From assembly GCA_037044905.1 (NCBI GenBank), contig JBAOKB010000094.1, positions 326,205 through 390,204 on the forward strand: 64,000 nucleotides of DNA, given 5' to 3'. Within the stretch, counting starts at the first letter, position 1. The number at the start of each line of letters is the position of its first letter. Positions 20,657 to 31,388 of this stretch are shown one piece after another. The notes under the pieces are model-generated. The model was not told where the DNA came from. It made no database searches and saw only the letters and a list, made by a program, of their open reading frames with translations. This DNA is from Hortaea werneckii. Taxonomy: Eukaryota > Ascomycota > Dothideomycetes > Mycosphaerellales > Teratosphaeriaceae. The position numbers were made by a program, and so were the translations under genes.

Positions 20657-21694
20657 TTACTCCTCGGCCCTCTCCTCACTCTCCCCAGCCTCACCCATAA
20701 CCTCCTCTTGAACCGCCGACAACCCCTGCACAACCGTCTTGCCCTGCGCCTTCGCCCACTGCCGACACTCCTTCAACTCCGCGCGCTGCCTCATCGACTG
20801 ATCAGTCCTAGTCCCCCGTTGCACCACAAGTCCGCTCGCCAGAGTAATAGGCTTGTCTGCAAACTCTTGGTTACAGGCCGCAGCAAGTTGTGACCAGGTG
20901 ATGTTGCCCTTTGCTTCGATGATCTTGCTCTTGCAGAAAGCTATCTCGTCGGGAGTCCAGGGGGTTTGGGCGCCGTGTGCGTGGTTCCCGTGGCCTTTCT
21001 TTTCGGCAGCGGACGACGGCAAACTGGGACTCTGTAGGGTTTGAGGGATTGCAGTACGTTGCGAGTCGTGAGACGCCGCGCCGGAGGCCTGGTCTCCAGA
21101 ATTGGATGCCCGGACCTTGGTTTTGGTAGGTGATACTTTGCGACGAACAAGACTCTTGGGTGTGTGTTGGCGCATCGAACTGCCGTCTGCGATCCCTGCG
21201 TCGTTGATCTGATTGACAAAGCCTTCTTCCTCCTGAACTTCGATTGGTACCTGTGGAGGGTCGCGCAGACGAAAGTAAACTTCAGCCATCGCCTTCTTGA
21301 TACTGTCGATCAGCTCACTATCAACATATGGGCCTTCGGTATCGTTAAATTGCGTAGTGAGCGCGCCGACAAGTGACTCTCCAAAGCTTCTTGGCCAGAA
21401 GCTTTGAGCTTTGATCTTCAAGGAGAGGCCGATATCGAACTTCTTGACGAGACCGTCGGGCATGACGAACGCGTTTTGGAAGTCTCCGTGCATTCTGCAG
21501 ATGCCGAACATGATTTCCACATCGCTGTATGATTCGGCTATTGCATTTAACGACTCTTTGACTGCTTGACTAGCTTGCCCTTCCAAGTTCAAGCTTTCTT
21601 GTAGGTTGTGCTCACACTGACGGCGATGCTCAAACTTGCCTCCTTGATCTGTTTCAGCATCGGGCATCTTGGTGGAAAATGATGAAGGATCCAT
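20657..21694 (-). CDS. Myb/SANT-domain protein (cluster member E)
   Basis: Single-exon 345-aa protein, first ATG at 21694 (MDPSSFSTKMPDAET). The helical N-terminal domain (about 28-145) contains LNLEGQASQAVKESLNAI, sharing LNLEG..QAV with gene D, and closes with SELIDSIKKAMAEVYFRLRD, comparable to the helix ends in genes A, B and D. The linker has basic patches (SLVRRKVSPTKTKVR). The C-terminal domain (243-307) is the most canonical SANT/Myb of the set: PWTPDEIAFCKSKIIEA, then ITWSQLAAACNQEF, so at least two of the three spaced aromatic positions are present. A short Glu-rich tail ends the protein. DNA binding is inferred from this domain; no other function can be assigned. Confidence 0.75.
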   Translation of the reverse strand: MDPSSFSTKMPDAETDQGGKFEHRRQCEHNLQESLNLEGQASQAVKESLNAIAESYSDVEIMFGICRMHGDFQNAFVMPDGLVKKFDIGLSLKIKAQSFWPRSFGESLVGALTTQFNDTEGPYVDSELIDSIKKAMAEVYFRLRDPPQVPIEVQEEEGFVNQINDAGIADGSSMRQHTPKSLVRRKVSPTKTKVRASNSGDQASGAASHDSQRTAIPQTLQSPSLPSSAAEKKGHGNHAHGAQTPWTPDEIAFCKSKIIEAKGNITWSQLAAACNQEFADKPITLASGLVVQRGTRTDQSMRQRAELKECRQWAKAQGKTVVQGLSAVQEEVMGEAGESEERAEE

Positions 21695-22414
21695 GGCGAC
21701 AGCAGTGGATATTGCTCGATCGATAAGCAGAAAATTCAAAGGGGGTGGTTCAACTGGGAAAACAACACAGGAAAGGCGAAGTACTTGTGGCTACTTCATC
21801 GAATGATGAACCAAGATACAAGTTGTAGCTTCAAGGTTGATCGTCAGACAATTTCCGCGTCAAAGCAAAAGGCACGCGTCAAAGCCCCGTTACTCGACAT
21901 CGTCCCGATTTGGGTGCGCTTCGCTCGCCTCGTACATTCACGGAGCTGAAAATACGATAGCATTCAATACTCTGCACGAGTCATGAGAAGGCATCCCCGA
22001 GTGGCCCTCAATTAAAATTAATCCACCATGAAGCCATTCCACAACGTAGTAGTATAGGTACACCTGTATGTCGTTGTCTGCATGTTCGGACAATGGCAAG
22101 AGAAGACAATATAGGTAACTTTGAGAAGCTATGCTTTCGCAACGATAACACACCCCTCCCCCAAGACGTGTAAGTAGATTTTCGCGTGCAGACTCAAGCT
22201 GTGTCGCGTCACACCACACAGCTCTCCCTCCTCACGCAACACGAGGCAAGGTCAGACCTCTGATGCCTTGAATTCTGCTCTCTTTCCGTTCACCCTGCCC
22301 ATATGAATATTCAGGAGATCCTGACTAAGCGCTCAAATTGTTCTAACATGCTTCAAAGTACCCAATTCCATCCAATAGCCCCAGCATTGTCAACAAACCT
22401 GCACACCCGTCACC
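21695..22414. other. Intergenic, no feature seen
   Basis: Upstream side of cluster gene E. No recognisable gene or repeat. Confidence 0.45.
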
Positions 22415-23332
22415 ATGACAGAGATAGCGCAAGATCCACCTTTGCAACACATGTATCGCAACGCTGTCCGAAGCCGACTCCTGCAACAATCTATCCGCTC
22501 ATAGCGCTCCTCGTGGGGGCCGCAGAGCACACCTTCAAGTTCTGTCTACTCCCTCGCGACGGAAATTATCCAGCGCGATTTGCAGTCAAGTGCGATATCT
22601 GCGGCTCGCAATCTTATAGAAAGCTCCAATCGAGAGTCCAAGATAGAGGATCGAACCAAAACCCCCCTGACCTCCCCCCGGCCCCCGGGCCCTCCCCTAG
22701 TTGATGCACCGCTTTCCACACAGCAAGAAAGCCCAAAAGTTCCGCCTCTTCTGCGCCCTGTCCACGTCTCCAAACCAACCTTCAACATTCCAGTCTGTCT
22801 ATCCTCCAAACCTCCTTTTAATGGCAAGCCAGAAATACAAAAGGGGCCGGATTCGCGGGAGGAAAGGAGCGATAGCATAGCAAAGACTGGAAAGTAGCCA
22901 AACGACCGCCCTTCAGCAGCGCTGGCTAAAGCCTCGGCTTCAGAGTCCACAACCTGGGTGTGAAAGAGCAGAGGACTCGAGCGCAGTAATGTATGTCTCT
23001 TGTTCGACAACGGGGATGAAAGGAGCTTAGGAGTATAACGTTCCCAGACCGGAAGGAAAAACCAAATATCAGGTGAGAGTCATGTTTTTACTCGCGGGAA
23101 GGGGTGGGCGGATATCGGAAAGGAAGGAATGCAGAGGCCTGCTTCGACTTCCAGCCTTCTAAGTGACTCCGGAGAAGGGATAGAGCGGCGGATATCAAAA
23201 TTTGAGTGGCCGGGATCGTATTGCGCAGCAGAACTGAGGTCCTCAGACAGTGCAAGTGCGTTGCCTCCGGCAGGCGCGGATGAACTCGCCTATGAATTGG
23301 CCTATCATCCAAAGATAGTGAGAACGCACTGA
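22415..23332 (+). pseudogene. Probable decayed gene with in-frame stops
   Basis: From an ATG at 22415 one frame reads like protein (MTEIAQDPPLQHMYRNAVRS ...), meets TAG at 22502-22504, and continues with good coding character (SSVYSLATEIIQRDLQSSAIS, NLIESSNRESKIEDRTKT, a Pro-rich stretch) to TAG at 22895. After further stops the same frame reopens at 23129-23332 (MQRPASTSSLLSDSGEGIER). Another frame just after that has NIDPKDLTRGLLTARHEMQR. I could find no intron that removes the first stop and keeps the frame. I do not recognise the family. The call rests on composition and frame persistence, so it is tentative; a multi-exon gene on this strand with non-obvious introns is the alternative. 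Confidence 0.35.
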
Positions 23333-24737
23333 ACATCGACCCAAAGGATCTCACTCGTGGGCTTCTCACAGCACGCCACGAGATGCAGAGGAGCGAGAGG
23401 GAAAGCTCCGTCTCAAGGCCTGCTTGTGGAAGGATGGGCTGTTGAGCTCGCCATCTCCTTGGAGGAATACAAAATATGACGGTTGGGTACTGGAGGATAA
23501 AACAGTCGAGTATGCTTCCTAAGGAAATCAAGCAGAGTTCATGGCGAGGCCAAAAGAAACATCTCTAGCCATTTAAGACCGAAATGATGAAGGCAAGAAG
23601 ATGAATTCTGACGGGCCAGAGGTAAGAAGGCACTCCGCTCAGAAGCCTGTGATGAACCCGTAAACCGGCCGATCAGAGCCATGGTTGATGAGTACGTGGG
23701 GCGGCGGTGAGGATGATTCCAGCACGACAGGCCACGGCGGATTGGCTCTCTGTCATGTGTCTGTTCGGAATCAGGTCGCTGTCGCCAGGCCTTCTTTGAG
23801 TGATCAAAGCGGTCAAGCAGTAAGTGCAAAGGGAGTAGAGAACGAAGGACAGGTCGGCCGCTGAAGCATCGGAGTCACAGCTATGCTCGACATCTCCGGA
23901 TCTTGGCGGGAATTTTTGAAGAGAGAATGATGGTGCCAAAGACGGGCCTGATGATGGCTCGCCGTCTTCCCGGTCGTGACTGTTAGCCATGAGCAGTTCC
24001 ATGTCAGACTGAGAGTGGACATGAGTGTGATAATGATTGAAGCGATGCCCTCCTACACAGTGGTGCTGGAGATGTTGGAGTGGTTAATCGGAAGGATCAA
24101 ATGCTCTTGCAGTGAAGCGGACGACAGTCATGCAAGGATGGAGTGAGCAAGTGGTGGCAAGGCAGTGAAGAGAGTGCCAGCCGCTGACAGCGCATCTAGT
24201 TATCGAACACGTGCTTGTGCAGTCATTGACAACGAATGGACCATGAGATGCACTGGTATAGGTGTTGATGGCCTCCGTATTCGTAAGCATATCGCTCTTG
24301 GACAGGAGAAGTTGTGATGTGAGGTTGGAAGTGAGACTGTGAGACGGAGGATCACGCGGGGATTTGCGGGAAAGCGAGACCAATCGGGCGATCTCGACCC
24401 GGTGGGCTGCATCATGACGGACGTAGCCGGCGCTAGAGGCGCGTGTCCAGTGTCGCGTCTTCCACTCACCTGTTTTGGCGCCGAAAGTCACATTAAGTTC
24501 AGCAATTGAGAGACGACATCCTTTGCCGGACAAGGACCTGAGAAAAAGCATCATACTATCATGGCGGGTCTATGCTACGCGCGCACGTGAGCTCTCTATG
24601 ACATCGGAACCGCAACTCGTGAACACGACGAGGTCGAACCCACGCGATTGGCTTCGACAGCACGCGCACCGCATCGCATCCCACGGCGATAACGTCCAGC
24701 CTGAGGCGACGACGACAACGAACAACCACCGACGACC
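23333..24737. other. Upstream region of CDC45, no intact gene
   Basis: 1.4 kb without a convincing gene. It may include further remnants of the decayed plus-strand gene just before it, and the CDC45 promoter at its right end. Confidence 0.4.
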
Positions 24738-27479
24738 ATGTATCTTCCGCGTCAGCAGCTCTCTAACCTCTACACACACCTGACGTCGACCCATAATGCT
24801 ACCAACCCACCGCTTCTCATTCTCACGGCGTTAACGGTAGACGCGCTGTGTGCCGTTCGCATATTGACCGCGCTACTCAAACGCGACTTCATTCCGCACA
24901 CCGTCGTGCCTGTAAGCGGATATGCCGACCTGCAAGATGCTGGCGAGAGACTCGTGCAGCCTTTGAAACGCGGCTCGGGAGGAGCCGGGGATGGAGGGAG
25001 GGTCGTCTGTATTGGATGCGGTGGCGGAGTAGATCTCAGCGAGCTGCTGCTGGGCTTGGCCGAAGAAGATGAGGCAGAGCAAGACAGTCTTGAGATGGCA
25101 GCACAGCAACAAGGTCACGGTGTCGAGATCTGGGTCATTGACGCGCGACGGCCGTGGAATCTGGAGAACGTATTCGGGAATGGGTCCGAAGGTGAAGGGG
25201 TTAAGGAGGGCCGCATACTGGAGCATTACCAAGGCGGAAGAGGAGGAGTGATTGTTTGGGATGACGGCGACATTGAGCGGGAGATGGACGAGGTGAAGGA
25301 GGCATGGATGGGACTGAGAGACATGCCCGAGATTACCGAAGACGACATTGTGTTTGGAAACGCGCCAGAAGACGGAGAAGATGCTGTCGCAGGCGACGAG
25401 GAAAGGGGAGATGATGCAGAGTTCAGTAGCAGTCAAGGCAAACGAAAGCGCTCCCACTCTCCGGATGACCATGACCCTGAGGTCGAAGACAGCGACAGAG
25501 ACGATGAGAGACCATCGCGGCGCCGACGAAGTAATTCTGGCACGCCCATCCCATCTTCTCCCGGTGGCAACCCCATGAGCAATCAGCTTGCCGCCACTGC
25601 CTCTCCCTCAGCGCCTGTGCCATCCTCTCCTCCTGCACCTAAGGCTCCATCATTGAAGCAGCAGAAGAAGGACCTTCTCCGCTTACGCCGCAAACACGAA
25701 GCCACCCTTCAGAAATACTACGACGCCGGGTCATGGACCGCTGATCCTGTAAGCATCATGCTCTACTCTTTGGCAGAGGACTTGGGTCGAGACGACAACG
25801 AGCTTCTCTGGCTCGCCATCGTTGGTGTCGAGAGTGTTGCTCTATCACCTTTTGCCAGCTCAAACACTTCGAAAAGTTCCGATGAGGGAGGCAGAAGATC
25901 AGCCAATAGGCTTGACATCGTCAAGTCGCTCCTCCGTGACGAAGTCCGGCGTCTCAATCCACCAAGCCTACATTCCCAAAGTCAACCCGATTATCCAGAC
26001 ACCATCCCTACGCAAGCCCGCAGCGCAACCGATACCTCGATCCGCCTTTCGCCCGAACCTCGCTTCCTACTGATCCGCCACTGGTCTCTTTACGACAGCA
26101 TGCTCCACAGCACCTACCTTTCCACACGCCTGCACATCTGGTCCGAGAGCGGACGAAAACGGCTCCACAAGCTCCTCGCAAAGATGGGTATCTCCCTCAG
26201 TGAAGCCCAAAAGGGCTACGTACATCTCGACCTCGAGATCAAACGCTCGTTGAACCAACGACTCGCCCGGTTCGCCGAGCAATACAACCTCGACGGCCTA
26301 GTACCGGGGACGGACTACGAAGGCAAAACGGCCTGGGGCTTCGTGCGAAGCTGGGGCTGGCGAGGAACGCTCAGCGCCGTCGACGTCGCAACCGTCGTAA
26401 GCGCCATCCTCGAAGTAGGACCCAGCGACCACTTCGCTAGTTCAGACCTCACACTAGGGAAATACGACCCAGGCCGACGGGAAACCTTCAGCGCCTCGCT
26501 CCTGCACCGCACGCGTCAAGCCCAACAAGGCACCACGCCCAGCGGTCTGCCCTCCCCACCCCACTCCTCAGACGACAACAACAACCCCCTCAACCCAAAC
26601 CCCTCGGAAGAAACCCCGGACTACACCACGACCCGCTTCTTCCTGGCCCTGGACTCCCTCTCCCCCTCCACCGCCTCGCACACCACCGCCGGCCTCCCTA
26701 CACTCCTGCACCACCTCCCCGTCGCGCAAACCCTCGCCCGCGCCATCCTGCGCACGGGCAGCCATCTCATCAGCAAGAAGCAGATCCGGCACTTACGCTC
26801 CTTCCGCATGGGCGTAGTGCGCGAAGGGCCAGATCTCGGCCTCTTCGTGCACCCGGGCGCGCTGGTGAAATTGGGACGGTGGGTGGGCGAGGCGGTTGGG
26901 GTTCTCGAGGCGGAGAAGAACGGTGGGAGGAAGAAAGATGGGAATGGGAAGAGAGCGGAAGAGGAAGAGGCGTTGGTTTTGGCTGCGCTGGACGATGCGC
27001 GTGGGGTTTATGTCGTTGTGGGGTTGGGCGGGGGCAGTGATGGGGTTGGACGGGTGAGGAGTCGAAAGGAGATTCGAGAGAGGGAGGAGCGGAGACGGAG
27101 GAGGGGAGAGGCTAAGGCCGAGCGGAAGGCGGAGAGGGGACGGGTCAGGGAGGAGAGGAGGAGGTTGAGGAGGGAGATGAGGGAGGCGAATGGGGATTTG
27201 GAGAGCGAGGATGAAGAGGAGGAGGAGGAGGAGAGTAGTGGGTCTGAGTCTGATTCTTCGGAGGACGATTCGGATGAGGAGTCGGAGGGTGAAGGAGGGT
27301 CGGGGATGAAGAGGAAAGGGCTGGCTCGGAACCGTTTCGGTCAGGCTTTTCAGGAGGTAGTTGAAGAGACCGGGGCCAGGGTTCGGATTGATTCGTTTGA
27401 GCATTCGGTCGTGGAAGTGCGGAAGGAGGATCTGGCCGGGTTTCTGGAGGGGTTGAGTTTGAAGAGTGTGGTTGGTTGA
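24738..27479 (+). CDS. CDC45: DNA replication initiation factor Cdc45
   Basis: Intronless 913-aa protein. Cdc45 joins MCM2-7 and GINS to form the CMG replicative helicase. Family features in order: MYLPRQQLSNLY...; LLILTALTVDALCAVRILTALL and PVSGYADL in the first 75 residues (the RecJ/DHH-like fold); a long acidic and basic insert at about 215-270 with an NLS-like KRKRS; the helical core from LKQQKKDLLRLRRKHEA through GSWTADP and LWLAIVG; FLLIRHWSLYDSMLHSTYLS; LGISLSEAQ-type and PGTDYEGKTAWGF regions; and the C-terminal end RNRFGQAFQEVVEETGARVR ... DSFEHSVVEV. Between about residues 773 and 855 is a highly charged Arg/Lys then Glu/Ser-rich insertion, longer than in animal and budding-yeast Cdc45 but of the kind filamentous fungi tend to have. 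The ATG is placed by the conserved N-terminus. Confidence 0.95.
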   Translation: MYLPRQQLSNLYTHLTSTHNATNPPLLILTALTVDALCAVRILTALLKRDFIPHTVVPVSGYADLQDAGERLVQPLKRGSGGAGDGGRVVCIGCGGGVDLSELLLGLAEEDEAEQDSLEMAAQQQGHGVEIWVIDARRPWNLENVFGNGSEGEGVKEGRILEHYQGGRGGVIVWDDGDIEREMDEVKEAWMGLRDMPEITEDDIVFGNAPEDGEDAVAGDEERGDDAEFSSSQGKRKRSHSPDDHDPEVEDSDRDDERPSRRRRSNSGTPIPSSPGGNPMSNQLAATASPSAPVPSSPPAPKAPSLKQQKKDLLRLRRKHEATLQKYYDAGSWTADPVSIMLYSLAEDLGRDDNELLWLAIVGVESVALSPFASSNTSKSSDEGGRRSANRLDIVKSLLRDEVRRLNPPSLHSQSQPDYPDTIPTQARSATDTSIRLSPEPRFLLIRHWSLYDSMLHSTYLSTRLHIWSESGRKRLHKLLAKMGISLSEAQKGYVHLDLEIKRSLNQRLARFAEQYNLDGLVPGTDYEGKTAWGFVRSWGWRGTLSAVDVATVVSAILEVGPSDHFASSDLTLGKYDPGRRETFSASLLHRTRQAQQGTTPSGLPSPPHSSDDNNNPLNPNPSEETPDYTTTRFFLALDSLSPSTASHTTAGLPTLLHHLPVAQTLARAILRTGSHLISKKQIRHLRSFRMGVVREGPDLGLFVHPGALVKLGRWVGEAVGVLEAEKNGGRKKDGNGKRAEEEEALVLAALDDARGVYVVVGLGGGSDGVGRVRSRKEIREREERRRRRGEAKAERKAERGRVREERRRLRREMREANGDLESEDEEEEEEESSGSESDSSEDDSDEESEGEGGSGMKRKGLARNRFGQAFQEVVEETGARVRIDSFEHSVVEVRKEDLAGFLEGLSLKSVVG

Positions 27480-28580
27480 GCAGCCAACAATGCGGTGAGG
27501 TGGATCGGACGGGGAGCCGTGGGAGGAAAGGGGTCGGAGTGCGTGAAGTGTTTCAAAAAAGGAGGACTTACGAGGTATGATGGAGAGTTGATATCCATGG
27601 GAAGGAAGAGCGGGCGGCATTTGCTTTTTTCTTCTTTTTCCTCTTTCTGACATTTCCCTCTTATCGCTCGTGTGCACAGCGTATGGGTTTTGGCAAGGGC
27701 GTTTTGGTGTTTTGCATATGGACAACTGTCCAAAAGGATTCAGGATAATTCGCTAGCCTTTTTCGTATCCAATACGTTTCGCTCTCACTTATCTCTTCAA
27801 AATTCGCAGCAATCTATTGAGCACTGAAGAGCTCGGGTCTTGGTACCTTTCCTCCAGCAACATGTCTTGTGCGGGCTTCTTGAACAGTGAGCATAAAGGA
27901 TGGTACGTCTGCACCAGCCTGGTCTGTACAACGACAGCAGCCACATCGAGCGACTCGACCTGGGACGTAAGAACTAGACACCACAGCCACCGACATCCTC
28001 AGAAATTAATCGACTTAAGATATCAGACGGGAAGTTGCACTAGCTCTGTTCCATCCTCATCCTCCTCACTGTTGTAGGTACGCAATGTACGATTTCCTCA
28101 AAAGGTCTCATTACTTGCCCTCACTTTGTAGATGGCCATAGAACTTGAGAGTATGAAAGGGAAAAAATCTCGACCTTCTCCTAAGATCGGGTCAGGCGGG
28201 AGGTGGGTTCTTCCAGAGCAAGCAATCTCGTAAGGAGGCGCGAGTGAAGAAGGATGTACACTGTTTTGCTGACGCATCACGGCGATATTAGTACTCGCTG
28301 TTGGCATATTTTAGCGGCATCCTTGAGGTTACAGAGTGATTGAGTTGCAAACACGTTCGTTAAGTATCCCCACCTGATGGTAGAGGAGACATCAATCAGA
28401 ACTCGACTCCATCCTAAGCATGTGCCCCTACTCCCGCCTTACCAAGCAGTGGAGACTCTGAAGATCATGCCCCGAAGGAAGGAAAAAGAAGGGGGAGACA
28501 GTAACAAGAAAGGAATGGAACAATCCGTGAACTTTAAATGATCATACATCCAGACTCAGCCTTTATTTTCAAGAGTCTCC
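27480..28580. other. Convergent intergenic, no feature seen
   Basis: 1.1 kb between the CDC45 stop and the transporter stop. Short open frames only. Confidence 0.5.
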
Positions 28581-31003
28581 CTAGAAATGCGGCACTTTCG
28601 CACTCGCCAACCCCAAATTAACAATACTAACCAAGCCCTCCCCCAGAATCAACCCGGAAGCAAGTACAATCATAGGCGTCTCCTCCCTCCCCTTCCACCG
28701 GATCCAATACCACGCCAACACGCCTCCTACCGTCCGCGCCAGCGTGAAAGAAGGCGTATTATACATCCCCACCGCAACTGCAATGCCGCCGGGGACGTAC
28801 GGGACCCACCACGCACCCTTCGACCCATCGGGATTCCGGACACTGTTCCCATAGATCCGCAGCGCGGTGAGCAAGGCGAAGATCAGGGCCGCACCCCCGG
28901 CGTATTCGGGTGTGCGAGGCGGGAGTCCCTGTCCGGTGACCAGGCGCGCGGTGAAGATCCATACGTACCCCGTGGGGACCTGGAACAGGCCGCCGGGGAT
29001 AGTGTAGACTTTGGTGTAGAGTTTGTAGACGGAGGCGCTGACGAGGGCGCCGACGGCGGAGCCGATGAGCTGGCCGTAGAATTGGGCTTTGGGGCTTGCG
29101 CCGAGGAGGTGGCCGGTCTTGAGGTCCTGGAGGAGGTCGCCGGCTTGGAGGGCGCCGGATTCGGAGATCGCGCCCGCGATGAGGTTGATGGTTACGGCGT
29201 TTTTGGAGTGGAAGGGGGTTACCAGGGCGAAGATGAGTTGGGTTAGTTTGCTGATCCCGCTTACCGGGTTGAGATCCGTCTCGCCCAGGGCTCGCACGCC
29301 CATGATGCTGAGGAGGAGTGCGAGGCCGAGTCCCAGCGTTGTGAGGCCCAGAGGGATGATACCGGCAAAGGAGAACTGGACGGCGAAGAGGCAGAAGCCT
29401 AGACTGAGGGCGAGGCCGAAGAGTGTTGTTTTGATGCCGATGAGTTGGTGGGGAGGAGCGTCGTATTCTTCTTCATCCTCGTGAGTGGTTCCTGATTTGT
29501 GCTGAGTAGTATCATGGGTGCTTGATGAAGTCAAAGGGTCGGTTAGATTAACCGGGCTGTATCCTCTACTTCTCGGGTTCGTGATAAGCTCTTGCAGATG
29601 TCGAACAAGCCCTCTCTGCTTGACTCCGCGTAAGATTGCGGGTCCATGGCTTCGACCATAGCTTATGATCGGTCGTAAAACGAGCCAGCCAAGGCTTACT
29701 ATCGCATCTGCGAGCATGATTGCCAGGCTCACCCACACGATCCATCCTTTACTGCCCGTGTTCCAGTCCCCGACGTCACCAGAGGCCCAACCGCGGTATT
29801 TAGCCAGGGGCGAAAGGACCGCCCATCCAATAATCGCTCCGATGAGCATATGGATGGTTGTTGCAGGACCCATGATAATTCCTTGCCCAACGTATGCTGG
29901 AGAAGGGTTTAGTGACCAGAGCCATTTACGAGCAAGATAGGTGCCCAGGAAAGGGATACTGTGAATTTGGGGTAAGAAGTATGACAATAGCGTCTGAGGG
30001 AGAGAAGTATTAGCATACTGTTTAGTTGTCTACAGACAGAGTTACCTACGTAGCCACCACTCAAGCCGAATGAGTAGGTCAACAGACGAATCTGCTTCTT
30101 CCAGTCTTTCTTAGCCGCCATTGACCTGCCATCGTCACCGCACTCGTCTCCTGCGACATCTGTGCTTTGTCTAGAGTCTTCTGCAGCATCACCCATCAAC
30201 GCCTGACTCTCTTCATCGCCTCCGTCTGGCCGTGACGTCTTTCTCTGCCTCGCAGCCTGCCCCTCCCCCTCACCCTCTGCGCCTCTCTTCTCGCCACCGT
30301 GTAGAACACCAATCATTAAAGCTGTTGCCGTACCAGATGGGAAACGCAGCTTCTCCCTAACAATGACCTCCTTTCGTAACGGTACGGCAAAGACTACCCC
30401 AAAGAAACAAAGCCCAAGCGCCCACAAGATGAGTTTCCCGAGCGGCAACCTGAGCCCACCGTTCTCCTCCGCCATTGCCAATGCGCCCACAATTTCGGGA
30501 TCATTACTCATACTCTCCGGCGTCTCCTCCGGCTTCAACAGAAACTCCAACGCCGGCACTACCCCGACAAACCCACATCCCAACGGCATCGTACCTACAC
30601 TGCCCGCGACCGTCTGCACCAGGACATTCTCCACCTCGCTGAAGCCCTCGCCCCACCCCCACCACTTCATCGGCTCACCGAGTCGACACATCAGCGTCCG
30701 CAGCCCTTTGAAGTACGCAAACCCGATCAGCGCCGAGGGCATCGCCATGCCGGAGATCCAGCCCGTCTGCAACCCGAAATAGGTATTGCTGAACGCGATG
30801 AGGATCCCGATTAGCAGGCCGACGATCAGAGCGCGGAGAGTGAACTGCGGCTGCTCGGAGCGGGTGCGCAGGAAAGCGAGGTCGGGCTCGGCGGCGACGG
30901 AGCGCGAGACGGAGGGGCGGAGAGCGGCATCGTGGTCGTCGGTGTCGCTGTCGACGTCGGGGGAGTATGGCTGTTGTGGCGCACGACCTCCATCGGGCGC
31001 CAT
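28581..31003 (-). CDS. OPT-superfamily transporter (oligopeptide / metal-chelate type)
   Basis: 788 aa in two exons (31003-30050, 29993-28581); intron 30049-29994 has donor GTAGGT and acceptor CTCAG, joining ...SFGLSGGY to TLLSYFLPQ. Polytopic membrane protein of the OPT superfamily. After an acidic cytosolic head comes ALIVGLLIGILIAFSNTYFG with LQTGWISGMAMPSALIGFAYF, the signature first hairpin of the family. Later segments include VAGSVGTMPLGCGFVG, KLRFPSGTATALMIGVLH, FLGTYLARKW, YVGQGIIMGPATTIHMLIGA and LVTGQGLPPRTPEYAGGAALIF. A long charged cytosolic loop (about 245-300) separates the halves. Members import small peptides or metal chelates across the plasma or vacuolar membrane; the substrate cannot be read here. 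It is divergently transcribed from the PRMT3-like gene at 31389. Confidence 0.9.
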
Positions 31004-31318
31004 GCTTGATATCCTACACCACTACCGGTGGAAACGCTGGTGGTGAGGTTAGAGGTGTCGAGAGTGTGAAAAGCTGAGGAGTAGTTGTCGCAAATAACAC
31101 TTCCGCTCGCTGACAGAAGTAGTGATGATGTGACCTGCATCATACCTACATTCTAAGCTACAACGGCCCGCTATGCCCGCGAAAACGCCTTATCTCCGCA
31201 ACATCCGGCGAAGCTTTGCCCGCGCCCTATCTGCTATCTTTTCTGCGGCCGCCGCTTAGTTTTCGTAACTTCCTGTTTCGGTCAAAAAAGAGAAAGCCTC
31301 GCCACCGCGCCACACACG

Positions 31319-31342
31319 CCCCCCCCCCCCCCCCCCCCCCCC
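31319..31342. repeat. Poly-C tract (24 C)
   Basis: Uninterrupted run of 24 C in the shared promoter between the OPT transporter and the PRMT3-like gene, ending 46 bases upstream of the latter's ATG. Such runs are unstable and prone to length errors in sequencing; on single strands they can form i-motif/G-quadruplex structures. Confidence 0.95.
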
Positions 31343-31388
31343 GGACAATCTACCCGTTCAGTGATAATTCCTTTTCTTTTACCCGACG

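Noticed and set aside
8264..21694. SANT cluster as transposon (Harbinger-type) genes
   Set aside because: SANT domains occur next to Harbinger transposases, but I found no DDE nuclease frame, terminal inverted repeats or target-site duplications around these genes.
26793..27725. 310-codon open frame on the minus strand
   Set aside because: Lies antisense to the well-supported 3' half of CDC45; its Pro/Leu-rich composition is the mirror of the Glu/Arg-rich coding strand.
28587..29246. 219-codon plus-strand frame
   Set aside because: Antisense to the OPT transporter exon 2; highly repetitive Gly/Glu/Val composition typical of a shadow frame.
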